Positions 1-9,516 of a DNA stretch of 64,000 nucleotides are shown one piece after another. A model generated the notes under the pieces. It was not told where the DNA came from. It worked only from the letters and a program-made list of their open reading frames with translations, and made no database searches. Position numbers and translations under genes: made by a program. The DNA lies in assembly GCA_029215795.1 (NCBI GenBank), contig JARDYH010000007.1, positions 92,829,263 through 92,893,262 of the forward strand, written 5' to 3'. Numbering within the stretch: position 1 is the stretch's first letter; every line of letters begins with the position of its first letter. Origin of the DNA: Anniella stebbinsi. Taxonomy: Eukaryota > Chordata > Lepidosauria > Squamata > Anniellidae.

Positions 1-837
1 GCGCACACATGCACAAGGACTTCTTGACTGTCATCTCCACGGATGGCTCATACAGTTTGCAAGATTTATACGGACATTCAGGAGCACAAAGGGTTTACTG
101 CTCAGGATGCAAGGTGTGGAAGAATCCAATGTGCTTGATCACGACTTTGGCGTGGTAGTGAAGCGACTCCCCGGGAGCAAAGAGCCCCAAATGAATTGGC
201 ACTTTGAATAAGTGAGTAGAAATCAAGTAGAGCAAAACCCTTTTTATCAGGTAAAATAGAAATATTATGATTTTCCTTTTATCTGTAATATTTTTGGGAG
301 GAGTCCTGCCTTTCACCTACTTTCTGGCAGCTTTTCAATCTGCTTTGTAATTAATATCACTGAATGATCCTACAATTAAGTTTCCTTACTGCAGCTCCCA
401 GCCAGAGCAACATGTGTGCTGTAATCAACAGAATTAGTGGAGAGTTATGCCAGAGTAACTGAGAAGGCCTCTCTCTCTCTCTTCTGCTTTAGCCCTGTTG
501 TTAGTCTAGACCCAATGCTCCCGCTGGACAGGCATCATCATAGGTAATAATCAGGTGCTTCACAATCTAATCCATTGCTATTCTGAGCTGTTTGACAGTG
601 GAATTCTGTCCCCCCCCCCCAACACACACACCTCCAAAGCCAAAGCAAGTCTCCAGGAGCATGTGAAACTTCAGTATTGCACCTTAAGCCAGAAGAAAAT
701 TAAGAAGCAGAAGTCGATGAAGTATTATGGGTTTGTGCCAATGCTGTCCATCCCTTTGTGATTCCCCCTACATGTGCCCCCCCAAACCTGATGCAGAGGG
801 TTGGTGGACCCTCCAGAGCAGATTAAGTGCAGTGTAG
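1..837. other. Unassigned non-coding stretch
   Basis: No supported gene. It holds short low-complexity runs (CT-rich near 470-485, a C run near 610-620) but no ORF with a recognisable domain and no clear repeat ends. Short open frames here look like chance. Confidence 0.5.
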
Positions 838-1432
838 TGTAGTGGCTAAAGTGTTGGACTGGGTGTTGGGAGATCCGGGTTCTAGTCCCTACTCGGCCAT
901 GGAAACCCACTGGGTAACTTTGGGCCAGTCACAGGCCCCCTCTACATGAATTCAGCTTGACGCCCGGTTGCCCGATTATGCGCATCTTCTCACCATCGCT
1001 TTTACGCCTAATTCCTATAAACGACAGGCGATGAAGCGCATAACCAGCAGTATGAAACATGCTTTAAAGTGGTTGAAATGCAGAGAATCGCTTGTTTACA
1101 TGGTCATAAGGAGCTTTAACTCCCGCGGAAAATTAAAACTCGCTATTTAACACGCATTCGATAATGCGCATAATCGGACAGATAAAGCACCTTGACCCAC
1201 GATTTGCTCTCCACTCTTGTAGAGGTAAATATTTTAATGCAGCTTGAAAGAGCTTTAAATCGCTCTTGTAGAGGCACCCACAGACTCTCAGCCCAACCTA
1301 CCTTACAGGGTGGTTGTTGTGAGGATACAATGGAGAGGAGGAGGAGAAGGATTATGTATGCTGCCTTGGGTTCCTTAGAAGAAAAAAGGTGGGATATAAA
1401 TGTCATAAATAAATAAACAAATAAATAAATAA
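838..1432 (+). repeat. tRNA-derived SINE, split by a MITE
   Basis: The head (about 838-933) has a tRNA-like internal promoter, including a B-box-like GGTTCTAGTCC. The body resumes at 1280 with 'actctcagcc', a GGTTGTTGTGAGGATA block and a 'gggatataaatg' block, and ends in AAATAAAT repeats. The same architecture recurs at 12875-13075, 15930-16850 and 51070-51320. The 934-1279 segment is a later insertion. The family is one common in squamates; its exact name is not assigned. Confidence 0.75.
934..1279. mobile_element. MITE with GCGCATAATCG repeats, inside a SINE
   Basis: A 346-bp element whose ends read ggccccctctaca and tgtagaggcaccc (imperfect inverted repeats), flanked by a possible 3-bp duplication 'aca' (931-933 and 1280-1282). 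Internal sequence is rich in 'gcgcat' and 'ataatcg' motifs. No coding capacity. Three-base duplications and G-rich ends would fit a PIF/Harbinger-type element, but the superfamily is an inference. Relatives lie at 6698-7052 and 16031-16744. Confidence 0.65.
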
Positions 1433-1727
1433 ATGTGTGACAGTGGAAGTCCCTTTACACGGGTGGAAGTCCACTTGCACAACATCGGATGCAACTTATA
1501 ATTATTTCACCCTGCTGGTTCTTAGTACACTTTATAGCTCTCACGCAGTCCATCCCCACAAGGTCCCAGAGGTCTCTATGTTCCTTGTGATGGGGAGATG
1601 AGGCCATCTCTATAAGTACAGACTCAACCAATAATATTTGTGATGCTGTCTGGAGAACCCTAATTTTATGAGACCACTGAAGTTAGATGTGGCCTAGTTC
1701 TCACTGAAGTGTTTAATTAAACCTATG

Positions 1728-1960
1728 TCTGAGCTGTTTCAGACTGTAGATGGGGTTAAAAACATAAGAAGAGCCCTGCTATCTAGTCCACCACTCTGTT
1801 CACACAGTGGCAGACCAGCCGACCACAAGGAGGATACCAGTGCAGCAGCACCCTCACGCCCATGTTCCCCAGCAACTGGTGTACATAAGCTTACTGCTTC
1901 TGCCACTAGAGGTAGCACGTAGCCATCAGGACTAGTAGCCATTGATATGATGGAATATGA
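1728..1960 (-). repeat. Antisense LINE/SINE 3' fragment
   Basis: On the minus strand this matches the short dispersed element also visible in sense at 44762-44948 and 63590-63842, with 'agtagatgg' and 'cttatgttctta' type ends. It is probably a CR1-like 3' remnant. No coding content. Confidence 0.4.
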
Positions 1961-2004
1961 CTGAATATGCCTCCATATTCTCTCTGTCTCTCTGGCAGTT
2001 TCTA

Positions 2005-2450
2005 CACCTAAGGATGTAGAGGGAGGGAGGGGGACGATCCTGGACATCCCTGCTTCCAGGATCATCCCCCAGCAAACGAATGCCAGCGCCACGTCCCAGA
2101 CACAAACATGAACTTCGCGGGTGCCTTTAAAAAACACACAACAACAATAGGAAGTACAATTGTGAACCAACGAAAAGTAAGTTTTTTTAAAAAAATAACC
2201 GCCCCGACCCCACTCTCCACCCCCGATGTCTCTGGACTCCTCTCGGACCGGCTCCTTCCCTCTTTGCTGACCCCCGCTAGTCACAGGGAGAATGCTATTC
2301 GCAGGATGGGTGTGGGGAAAATCGGTATAACAGGGGAACCAGTTATCCGGGGGGAAATGGAGGGGTCGTCCCTGCCTGCTGCTGGGATCCCCTGTGCATC
2401 ATTTGGATGACCCAGGGATGACTCCCCGGGAAAAATCCATCGTGTAGACA
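2005..2450. repeat. Probable non-autonomous DNA element
   Basis: GC-rich segment around a 'taagtttttttaaaaaaa' core. The same core occurs in a similar GC-rich setting at 36600-37110. Ends and target duplication were not resolved. The open frames on both strands here (up to 181 codons) lack domains and overlap each other. Confidence 0.35.
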
Positions 2451-2935
2451 TGGCCTCTCTCTCTCTTGGTACTAGCCTAGCCCAGGCAGTAGTAGAAGGA
2501 GTGGAGAGAAGCAGGAGCACCACCATCTCTGTTGGAAAATCAGCTCCATGGGGTTTTTCCTCTCCCTCAACTATCACCTCACAGCCACTACCACTCTCTC
2601 CAGCTGTAGAAGAGGGTAGGGCCCTCCATCACCTCTGCTGAGAGACCAGCAACCTCGGCTCCTGCTGTCTTGGAACAATTTCCATTCCAAAGGTCATTAC
2701 AAGAACTTGGCAACTAAGAACCAGTGCCCGTGTTCAGTTTTTTCCTTCTCCCTCCCAGTCACTTTTCCTTTTGTGTTGTGTGTTTTCCATTATAAGACTG
2801 TCTCGTTTCTGATGTTTTGAAGCCACTCTGGGTCAAGGTGAAGATAGGCATGATTTTAAGCCCAGCCTTTGTTTTCGTCTTGAAAAATAAATCCTGTGAT
2901 TTCTCTCAAGTTGATTACAATACTTTGACTGCCTG

Positions 2936-3772
2936 ACTACTGCATCCAGTTCTGGGCACCACACTTCAAGAAGGATGCAGACAAACTGGAGGTGGTTCAA
3001 AGGAGGGCAACAAGGATAATCAGGGGTACTGGAAACAAAGCCCTATGAGTGGAGACTGAAAGAACTGGGCTTGTTTAGCCTGGAAAAGAGAAGACTGAGG
3101 GGAGACATAATAGCACTCTTCAAATACTTGAAAGGTTGTCACACAGAGGAGGGCCAGGATATCTCCTCGATCATCCCAGAGTGCAGGACACAGAATAATG
3201 AGCTCAAGTTACAGGAAGCCAGATTCTGCCTGGACATCAGGAAAAACTTCCTGACTGTTGGAGCAGTATGACAATGGAACCCATGACCTAGGAGGTCATG
3301 GGCTCTCCCACACTAGAGGCCTTCAAGAAGCAGCTGGACAGCCGTCTGTCAGGGATGCTTTAAGGTGGATTCCTGCACTGAGCAGGGGGTTGGACTCAAT
3401 GGTAGGGTGACCAGATAAAATCCAGGTCAGGGCTCATATAACTTTAACAGTTGCAGAGAAAAGGGAATTTCAGCCAGTGTCATTTGTATGCAATTAGTTC
3501 CTGGTGATATTTCCTCTTCATCACAACTGTTTAAAGTTGCAGGGGCCCTGCCTTCTTTTGTATACGGTCACTCTAGTATAGCGTATGCACCTTTAACTGT
3601 TGTGATGAAGAGGGAATTTCACCAGGAACTAATTGCATACAAATGACACTGGCTGAAATTCCCTTTTCTCTACAACTGTTAAAGTTACATGAGCCCTGAC
3701 CTGGATTTTATCTGGTCAGCCTACTCAATGGCCTCATGGGCCCCTTCCAATGCTACTCTTCTATGATTCTGT
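2936..3772 (+). mobile_element. CR1 LINE 3' end, interrupted by a MITE
   Basis: 5'-truncated CR1. The segment beginning 'gcatccagttctgggcacc' encodes the C-terminal ORF2 region, with residues such as [11 protein letters not shown] shared with the copies at 4660, 39787 and 52260. The 3' UTR resumes after the MITE and ends in the CR1-typical 'ttctatgattctgtg'. Positions 3403-3723 are the inserted MITE. The coding frame is broken. Confidence 0.85.
3403..3723. mobile_element. hAT-type MITE (TAGGGTGACC family)
   Basis: A 321-bp hairpin element that starts tagggtgacc and ends ggtcagccta, flanked by a perfect 8-bp duplication ctcaatgg (3395-3402 and 3724-3731). Eight-base duplications and TAGGG/CAGGG ends are typical of hAT transposons. 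The arms pair along most of their length. It has no ORF and depends on a transposase from elsewhere. It sits inside the CR1 3' UTR and so is younger than that CR1. Confidence 0.9.
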
Positions 3773-4659
3773 GTCTCCCTGCAAGAGGAGGTCCCTGCTT
3801 TTCTGCTGTGCACCTACACACACCTCCCCACCCTGCCTCCACATCTAACAGTTTTGCCTCTGTGTGGACATGCATACCTGGCTCCGACTTTAGCACGGAC
3901 CTTCACATCACTTCCTGCCTTGCTTCAGGCAGACTTTGGTTGTGTTTTACCATTTTCCCCCAGAAAACTGGGTTGTTGTTTTTGACTTTAAACATTCATG
4001 GTGGGTTCATCATTGTGGCAGCAGCCTGCCCCAGGCCACTGATTTTGGGTGTCATGAAAGGGCAGCAAAATGTTATTTCATTTATGACTATAATTACTTA
4101 GCTGGCCTTGGGCTACTATGAGCCTTTACTTGCAGGGGAGGGGAGACACTTTATCTTCACACTACATTGGGCATTAAGGGCATCTGACCACTTGGATTTT
4201 GGCTACCACTGTATTTTTGAAAGCCCTGGCAAGAAGCCAAGCCTTCATAGGATTGTTAGTGCATTTGTTAAAAATAAGGCTAAAATGCCAAGGAATGTTT
4301 TATAATAAATGTACATAAGCCCATCAAGTCCAAATGATTCATATCCTTTTAAATTGTATCATCTACAACTGCAACCAAAACTGGATTGTCCAGTTTTAAT
4401 TGCTAATTGAATCATAGTATAGGAATCTTCTACATTGTTTTTCATTTGTATCAAGTTAAAAGATGCAAATGAAAAACTTGTTCTCAGGGTAAATTAACTT
4501 CCTGGGGGAATACTGATGGAAAAATAGAGACGTAGCCTTTTTGTGAGCGAAGGAATTGGGTTAATGGTAGAATTTATGCTATAGATTAGCCAATAGATCG
4601 GATGATGAGTTTTTACTATTTTCAACACTCCAGAATAAACGTCACTAATGAATTAGTGC
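3773..4659. other. Unassigned non-coding stretch
   Basis: AT-rich towards its right half. Overlapping short open frames around 3736-4121 carry no recognisable domain. No repeat termini identified. Confidence 0.4.
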
Positions 4660-5418
4660 TGGGTGGGAACAGATGGAACAGCTATTAGGTGGATCCACAG
4701 TTGGCTACAGAATCGGTCTCAAAGAGTGCTTATCAATGGTAACTTTTCACACTGTGGGGGAGGTAACGAGTGGGGTACCGCAGAGCTCAGTCCTGGGCCC
4801 AATGCTCTTCAAAATGTTTATTAATGATTTGGACGAGGAGGTGCAGAGAATGCTTATTAACTTTGCCGACGACACAAAATTGGATGGGATCGCTAATACC
4901 TTGGAAGACAGAAACAAACTCCAAAGTGATCTTGATAGACTGGAGCACTGGGCTGAAAATAACGATGAAATTTAATAGGGATAAATGCCAAGTTCTACAC
5001 CTAGGAAAAGAAACCAAATGCACAGTTACAAGATGAGGGATACTTGGCTAATCAATACGACAAGCGAGAAGGATCTTGGAATTGTTGTAAGTCACAAGCT
5101 GAATAGGAGCCAACAGTGTGATGTGGCTGCAAAAACAGCAAATGCTATTTTGGGCTGCATTAATAGAAGTATAGCTTCCAAATCGCGTGAGGTACTGGTT
5201 CCCCTCTATTCGGCACTGCTTAGGCCCCATCTTGAGTATTGCATCCAGATCTGGGCACCACACTTCAAGAAGGATGCAGACAATCTGGAGTGTGTTCAGA
5301 GGAGGGCAATGAGGATGATTAGGGGTCTGGAAACAAAGCCCTATGAGGAGAGATTGAAAGAACTAGGCATGTTTAGCCTAGAGAAGAGACGATTGAGGGG
5401 AGACATGATAGCACTCTT
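4660..5418 (+). mobile_element. CR1 LINE ORF2 fragment (RT to C-terminus)
   Basis: Two overlapping frames carry the reverse transcriptase core: GVPQSSVLGPMLF, then INDLDEEVQ and FADDTKLDG (the catalytic ADD box), then DKCQVLHLGK, and in the next frame [16 protein letters not shown] frameshift near 4980 separates the halves, so it is dead. The copy is 5'-truncated, and its 3' end is replaced at about 5419 by a GACC-start/poly-C sequence. Confidence 0.85.
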
Positions 5419-5660
5419 CATAGGGTGACCAGATTTTGAGACCCAAAATCCCGGTCCCCCCCGCCCCCCCACCTAAAACAACCCCCCCCGCGTGCCCACG
5501 CGCCCGCCCCCCCCCCCCCGCGCGGCCCGCCCGCTCCCCCTGCCCGCGCTGCGCCGCCCGCGCGCCCGCACGCCCACGCCGCCCGCACACCCCACTCACC
5601 CCACGCTGCTTGCGCCACCCGCCCGCCTCGCGCTCCTTACCTGCTGGGGTAAGGAGCCAT
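5419..5660. repeat. C-rich low-complexity element
   Basis: Begins atagggtgaccagattttg, resembling the start of the hAT-type MITEs, then becomes almost pure C/G sequence (5450-5640). The proline- and arginine-rich open frames here are a product of composition. It interrupts the CR1 copy. The right boundary is not defined. Confidence 0.5.
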
Positions 5661-6011
5661 CAGCCATGAGAACTCCAGCACCTCATATACTGTTGGAAGA
5701 TTGGCTCTTGACAGAAAGCTAAGCCTACAACCATTGTTTGGAAGTGTATTTGGGAATGTAATGAAGCAGCTTTTCAGGTGTTCGAGAGGAAAGGAATAAA
5801 GATCTGGAATGCTCTTTACAGCCTAACCAATAGAAAGTTGCCTTAGAGCTCCATCACACCAGTGATTTAGTGCACTCTTGCCATGCCTGGCGAGCTGTTA
5901 CAGTTCTCAAACATCAAATCTTGGGCAAGCTCAGGGAGTAGCAATATTCCTATTTCTAGCCCCTCCTAGTTTCACCGAGGGATTTCTGGCTGTATGCCCA
6001 CCTTCTCAACC

Positions 6012-6104
6012 TCACAACTTTGAAGAGCGCAGACTGAAGGCCTTCCACAGGATCTCCTTGATCTGACGGTATGCTCCTGATCACTGAGTGCAGGTTGTCC
6101 AGAA
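6012..6104 (-). CDS. Candidate terminal exon, unidentified host gene
   Basis: Read on the minus strand, a pyrimidine tract ends in AG at 6105-6106 or at other AGs just downstream. One frame then reads YRQIKEILWKAFSLRSSKL followed by TGA at 6012-6014. That frame has a TGA if the exon starts at 6104, so the acceptor is more likely nearer 6080. The helical, charged ending looks protein-like. It would be the last coding exon of the gene whose candidate exons lie at 6372-6500, 7682-8019 and 9052-9188. The product is not recognised. Confidence 0.3.
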
Positions 6105-6371
6105 CTGGAAGAACACAAGAGAAGGGCCAGATTATGGTCTGGTAAATAGACCCTCTCCGTGGCCAGAAATACATGACATAGGAAGGATGGGGCATTGGAA
6201 GTCGCCCTTTTCAGGCCCTTTTCATCCCATACACAACCTGAGAGATGTCAGTCTGATTAGGAAAAAATAATCCTAAAGCCCAAGGAATGCCCACCAACCA
6301 GGAGCACCCCATCCCCTACCAGGAGAACTGACAAGGACAAATTCTGAGTACTGTGGGGAGATGCACCTACC

Positions 6372-6500
6372 TCACCCCACAATAGTCCACCCACTCTTCT
6401 CTTTCCAGGCGCTTTGTGATCTTATGCAGCAGGTCCTGCATGATGTAAGTGTCCCTCATCAAAAGGCTGCCCTCTAGTTCCCATTGCAGGAGAGAATAAA
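6372..6500 (-). CDS. Candidate internal exon, unidentified host gene
   Basis: On the minus strand a good acceptor (cctttctaccttttcc, then ttttatcctctag) precedes an open segment reading LLQWELEGSLLMRDTYIMQ, then DLLHKITKRLEREEWVDYCG. It ends at a donor, either AG|GTAGGT at 6372 or GTGAGG at 6376. The predicted peptide is alpha-helical with leucine spacing, as in HEAT-like repeats, but that is an inference. Both splice sites and an open frame make a genuine exon plausible. Confidence 0.5.
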
Positions 6501-6697
6501 CTAGAGGATAAAAGGAAAAGGTAGAAAGGAAAACGCCTCATAAGTTCTTTTTTGAAAAAGTACAGACAAAGTTCCCGACGAAGCTGCCACAGTGGTGGAT
6601 GAAAGATAACTGGGGGATTAGGCGGGGACCCCTTGGGACTTGCACAGTGGATATGGTGGAGGTTCCCGCCTAAAATGCTTCAGCTATAGAAGTTTCT

Positions 6698-7052
6698 GGC
6701 CCCCTCCACAAGGATGCGCTTTTGCGCCCGGTTCGGGGATTATGCGCATTTTCGCGGAGGCGCATTTACGCCTAATCCCTCTGCACGGGAGGCGGCGAGA
6801 AGCGGCGAAGCGCATTAAAAGATGCCCAAAAAGCACTTTACAGGTAGTTAATGCGCATAATCGCTTGTTCACACAGCGAAAATGCGCTTTAACGGCCGGA
6901 GCAAAATAAAAGTCGCTATTTAACGCGCGTTCGAAAATGCGCATTATCGGGGAGATAACGCGCCTGTACGCCCGTTTTGCGCTCCACTCGTGTGTAGGTA
7001 AAATTTATAATGAGCCTTCAAGGCTCATTAAACGTCTCGTGTGGAGGAGGCC
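6698..7052. mobile_element. MITE with GCGCATAATCG repeats
   Basis: A 355-bp copy of the family at 934-1279, starting ggccccctccaca and ending tgtggaggaggcc, with a possible 3-bp duplication 'tct' on each side (6695-6697, 7053-7055). It would lie in an intron of the candidate minus-strand gene. Confidence 0.65.
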
Positions 7053-7423
7053 TCTGTAACGATGCACAGAGACCATGCAGAAGAGTATCCTGTTCCCTAC
7101 ATTAGTTAATGGTTTCTCCATTAATTCCAGGTTATGAGGGAAACAAAGCAAGATCTTGGATTATTATTATCATTTTTAACGCAACATCTGTTGGTATGAG
7201 ATTACAGCTTTTTTTTACCTTCAACAGCCTCTTTTTGCCTGAAGAAAGTGCATGGAGAACTGAGCAGGACCCCCCTCACCCAGGAAACAAGAGTCCTGGG
7301 ATGTATCCATGGAATAATGAGTGAATGGACCTTGAGAGACCACATCCATGCACAAATTCCTTAGGAGTATAAATGAGTGAAACTGTAGCAAGACAAGCTG
7401 TTGAGGAACCATCCCATGAGGTG

Positions 7424-7649
7424 AATGCAAAAGGGACCTTTGTTATGGAGACACTAAAAGGTCTTTTGAGGGACCAGGGGGGTTCTCATCTCTGCCACAT
7501 CCTTGTCCTCATCCTCCACATGTATCAGTACCACAACAAGATCTCGGATGTTCTATTTCACAATGTTTCAAGTGCTGTGGAAGATGCCGATAGTACTGCA
7601 GGGCAACCTTTTGGATCCTGGCCATGTCCTACAAAGAAGAAACAAAGGG
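7424..7649 (-). pseudogene. Possible decayed exon, same host gene
   Basis: A strong minus-strand acceptor (ccctttgtttcttctttgtag) ends at 7650. The sequence then reads DMARIQKVALQYYRHLPQHL and continues to EHPR. After a one-base frame change the next frame reads DLVVVLIHVEDEDKDVAEM. The two parts look like one interrupted helical-repeat peptide, which suggests a frameshift or a sequencing error. The phase does not join cleanly to the exon at 7682-8019. The product is not recognised. Confidence 0.35.
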
Positions 7650-7681
7650 AACAATCAGGAGGATTTTCCCACCTCTGTCAC

Positions 7682-8019
7682 CACAGAGTTCTCATATTTC
7701 CCTTCTCCTCTTGGACAAGTCTCCAGAAAAATGTGCCCAGTTCCATCAGGATTTGATTGACAGGCTCTGTCACAGTCAGTCCTACTCCAGCATATGTGCT
7801 GAATCGACTGGCCACTGGCTGGTCCTCAGAGTTAGAGATGGTAGGCAATACTCGCATGGTGGAATACAGCGCCGTGTGGTACTGGGCAGCCAGCAGAGCA
7901 TTTAGAGGCGCCTGGATGTCATGCCAAAGCTTCTGGGCAAAGCCTACGACCACCAAGTTGACTTCTACATCACCGGACCCAAGTATGTCCTGGATTTCAT
8001 AGACAAAATACTCAGACCT
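7682..8019 (-). CDS. Candidate internal exon, unidentified host gene
   Basis: The minus strand has a pyrimidine-rich acceptor ending in AG at 8020-8021, then 112 open codons starting RSEYFVYEIQDILGSGDVEV, including GFAQKLWHDIQAPLNALLAA and ending near QEEKGNMRTL. A GTGACA donor follows at 7681. The other two minus-strand frames have stops. This is the longest open segment of the putative gene. No domain is recognised; hydrophobic helical spacing is compatible with HEAT-like repeats, which is only an inference. Confidence 0.45.
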
Positions 8020-8515
8020 CTTCAGTTCCAGAGAAAAAAGAAAGATCTTGTTACATCCCCCAACCGTTCCCCACTGCATTACATCACAAGACTTCCTGTG
8101 GTTCCTTCTGAAGAAAACTCTGCATTAGTTCTGAGCCAACAGTCCCCCATAGAACTTTTCTGGTCAACCCCCCCCTCCTCAGATATTTCAGGGGTAAGAA
8201 CACCTAGTGATTTCAGAGACAAATTGTACCAGGAAAAGTGCAATAAACTTTAAAGAATTAAACATGATAAAATAATGAGCTGGTTACAAAGAGGAAATTA
8301 TTAATTAACCCACTCCTAACACACTGGGACCAAAGGAGCTCTCTGAAACATTGCCAGTTTAGCCATCCTACAAAAGCAAGGAAAGAGGAAGGAATAAATT
8401 AGGCACAAGCCTCCAGGGGGGACCTTTAATAAGATGAGAAAGTACCCCTAAGCTGATCTACACATGCAGAGATTGTACTACCGTTGGTTATTGCCAAAAT
8501 CAAAATAAGCAGACA

Positions 8516-8881
8516 TAGGGTGACCAGATAAATTCCAGGTCATGTAACTTTAACCAGGTCATGTAACCAGATAAATTCCAGGTCATGTAACTTTAAGCAG
8601 ACATAGGGTGACCAGATAAATTCCAGGTCATGTAACTTTAACAGTTGTAGAGAGAAGGGAATTTCAGCCAGTGTCTTCATCACAACAGGTAAAGTTGCAG
8701 GCACTATACTAGAGTGACCATATACAAAAGAAGGCAGGGCCCCTGCCACTTTAACTGTTGTGATGAAGAGGGAATTTCACCAGGGACTAATTGCATACAA
8801 ATGACACTGGCTGAAATTCCCTTCTCTCTACAACTGTTAAAGTTACATGAGCCCTGACCTGGATATTATCTGGTCACCCTA
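8516..8881. mobile_element. hAT-type MITE with duplicated 5' end
   Basis: TAGGGTGACC family. The flanking 8-bp duplication agcagaca occurs three times: 8508-8515, 8596-8603 and 8882-8889. The first 88 bp of element plus target site are repeated in tandem, so a new left terminus starts at 8604. Further short internal repeats of 'ccaggtcatgtaac' lie between. The right end is ggtcaccct+a. Confidence 0.85.
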
Positions 8882-9051
8882 AGCAGACAGAGACAGATGA
8901 ACTACAGGTAAACCACAGGATTTGTTGATTATGTCATGTAGGGGCCCCCTTTAAAAACATGTGAACAAAGGGTGGTGATTCCTCAAGAGTAAGCACCTAA
9001 TAAGAAGCACTGCAACCACAACTGGCTTGTATGTGGGTGCCTGTCACTTAC

Positions 9052-9188
9052 CTTCTTACAGTTGGTATAAAGGTGGAAAGTCCTTTCTTGCTCAGGTGGC
9101 AGGAGGTATGACTGGGGTGCTCCAGCCAGGCTGTCAAAAGCTCTAACGCCTTCTTCATATGGGCAGGGTGCATGTCATTCACCAGTAG
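9052..9188 (-). CDS. Candidate internal exon, unidentified host gene
   Basis: Best exon in the window. On the minus strand, acceptor tttctactggcctgctttg then ctccag is followed by 45 open codons reading LLVNDMHPAHMKKALELL, then TAWLEHPSHTSCHLSKKGL. It ends AAG|GTAAGTG, a near-perfect donor. Start phase is 0 and end phase is 2. The peptide is predicted helical. A MITE starts only 26 bp upstream of the exon (9215) and runs into a 2-kb insertion, so transposons crowd the acceptor side. The product is not recognised. Confidence 0.6.
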
Positions 9189-9214
9189 CTGGAGCAAAGC
9201 AGGCCAGTAGAAAC

Positions 9215-9508
9215 TAGGGTGACCATATGGAAAGGAGGACAGGACTCTAGTATCTTTAACAGTTGTATTGAAAAGGGGATTTCAGCAGGAGTCATTGTAT
9301 GCATGTAGCACCTGGTGAAATTCCCTCTTCATCACAACAGTTAAAGCTGCAGGAGCCCTGCCAAGTGTGGCCAGATACAAAAGAAAGCAAGGCTCCTGCA
9401 GCTTTAACTGTTGTAATGAAGAGGGAATTTCACCAGGTGCTACATGCATACAAATGGCTCCTGCTGAAATCCCCTTTTCAATACAACTGTTAAAGATACA
9501 GGAAATAC
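9215..9508. mobile_element. hAT-type MITE, 3' truncated
   Basis: Second subfamily of the TAGGGTGACC MITEs (tagggtgaccatatgg start, as at 38186 and 61703). The left arm and most of the right arm are present, but the terminal 'cctttccatatggtc' part is missing, and the sequence runs into the target site of the 9517-11567 element. Confidence 0.8.
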
Positions 9509-9516
9509 ATAGATAC

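Noticed and set aside
838..933. A tRNA gene
   Set aside because: The A/B-box-like head belongs to a SINE. No full cloverleaf is evident, and the same head recurs in dispersed copies with SINE bodies.
1739..2284. 181-codon minus-strand frame
   Set aside because: No domain. It covers a CR1-like fragment and a GC-rich repeat, and overlaps a plus-strand frame of similar quality.
5436..5722. Proline-rich protein frames
   Set aside because: They are translations of a poly-C tract, open on both strands.
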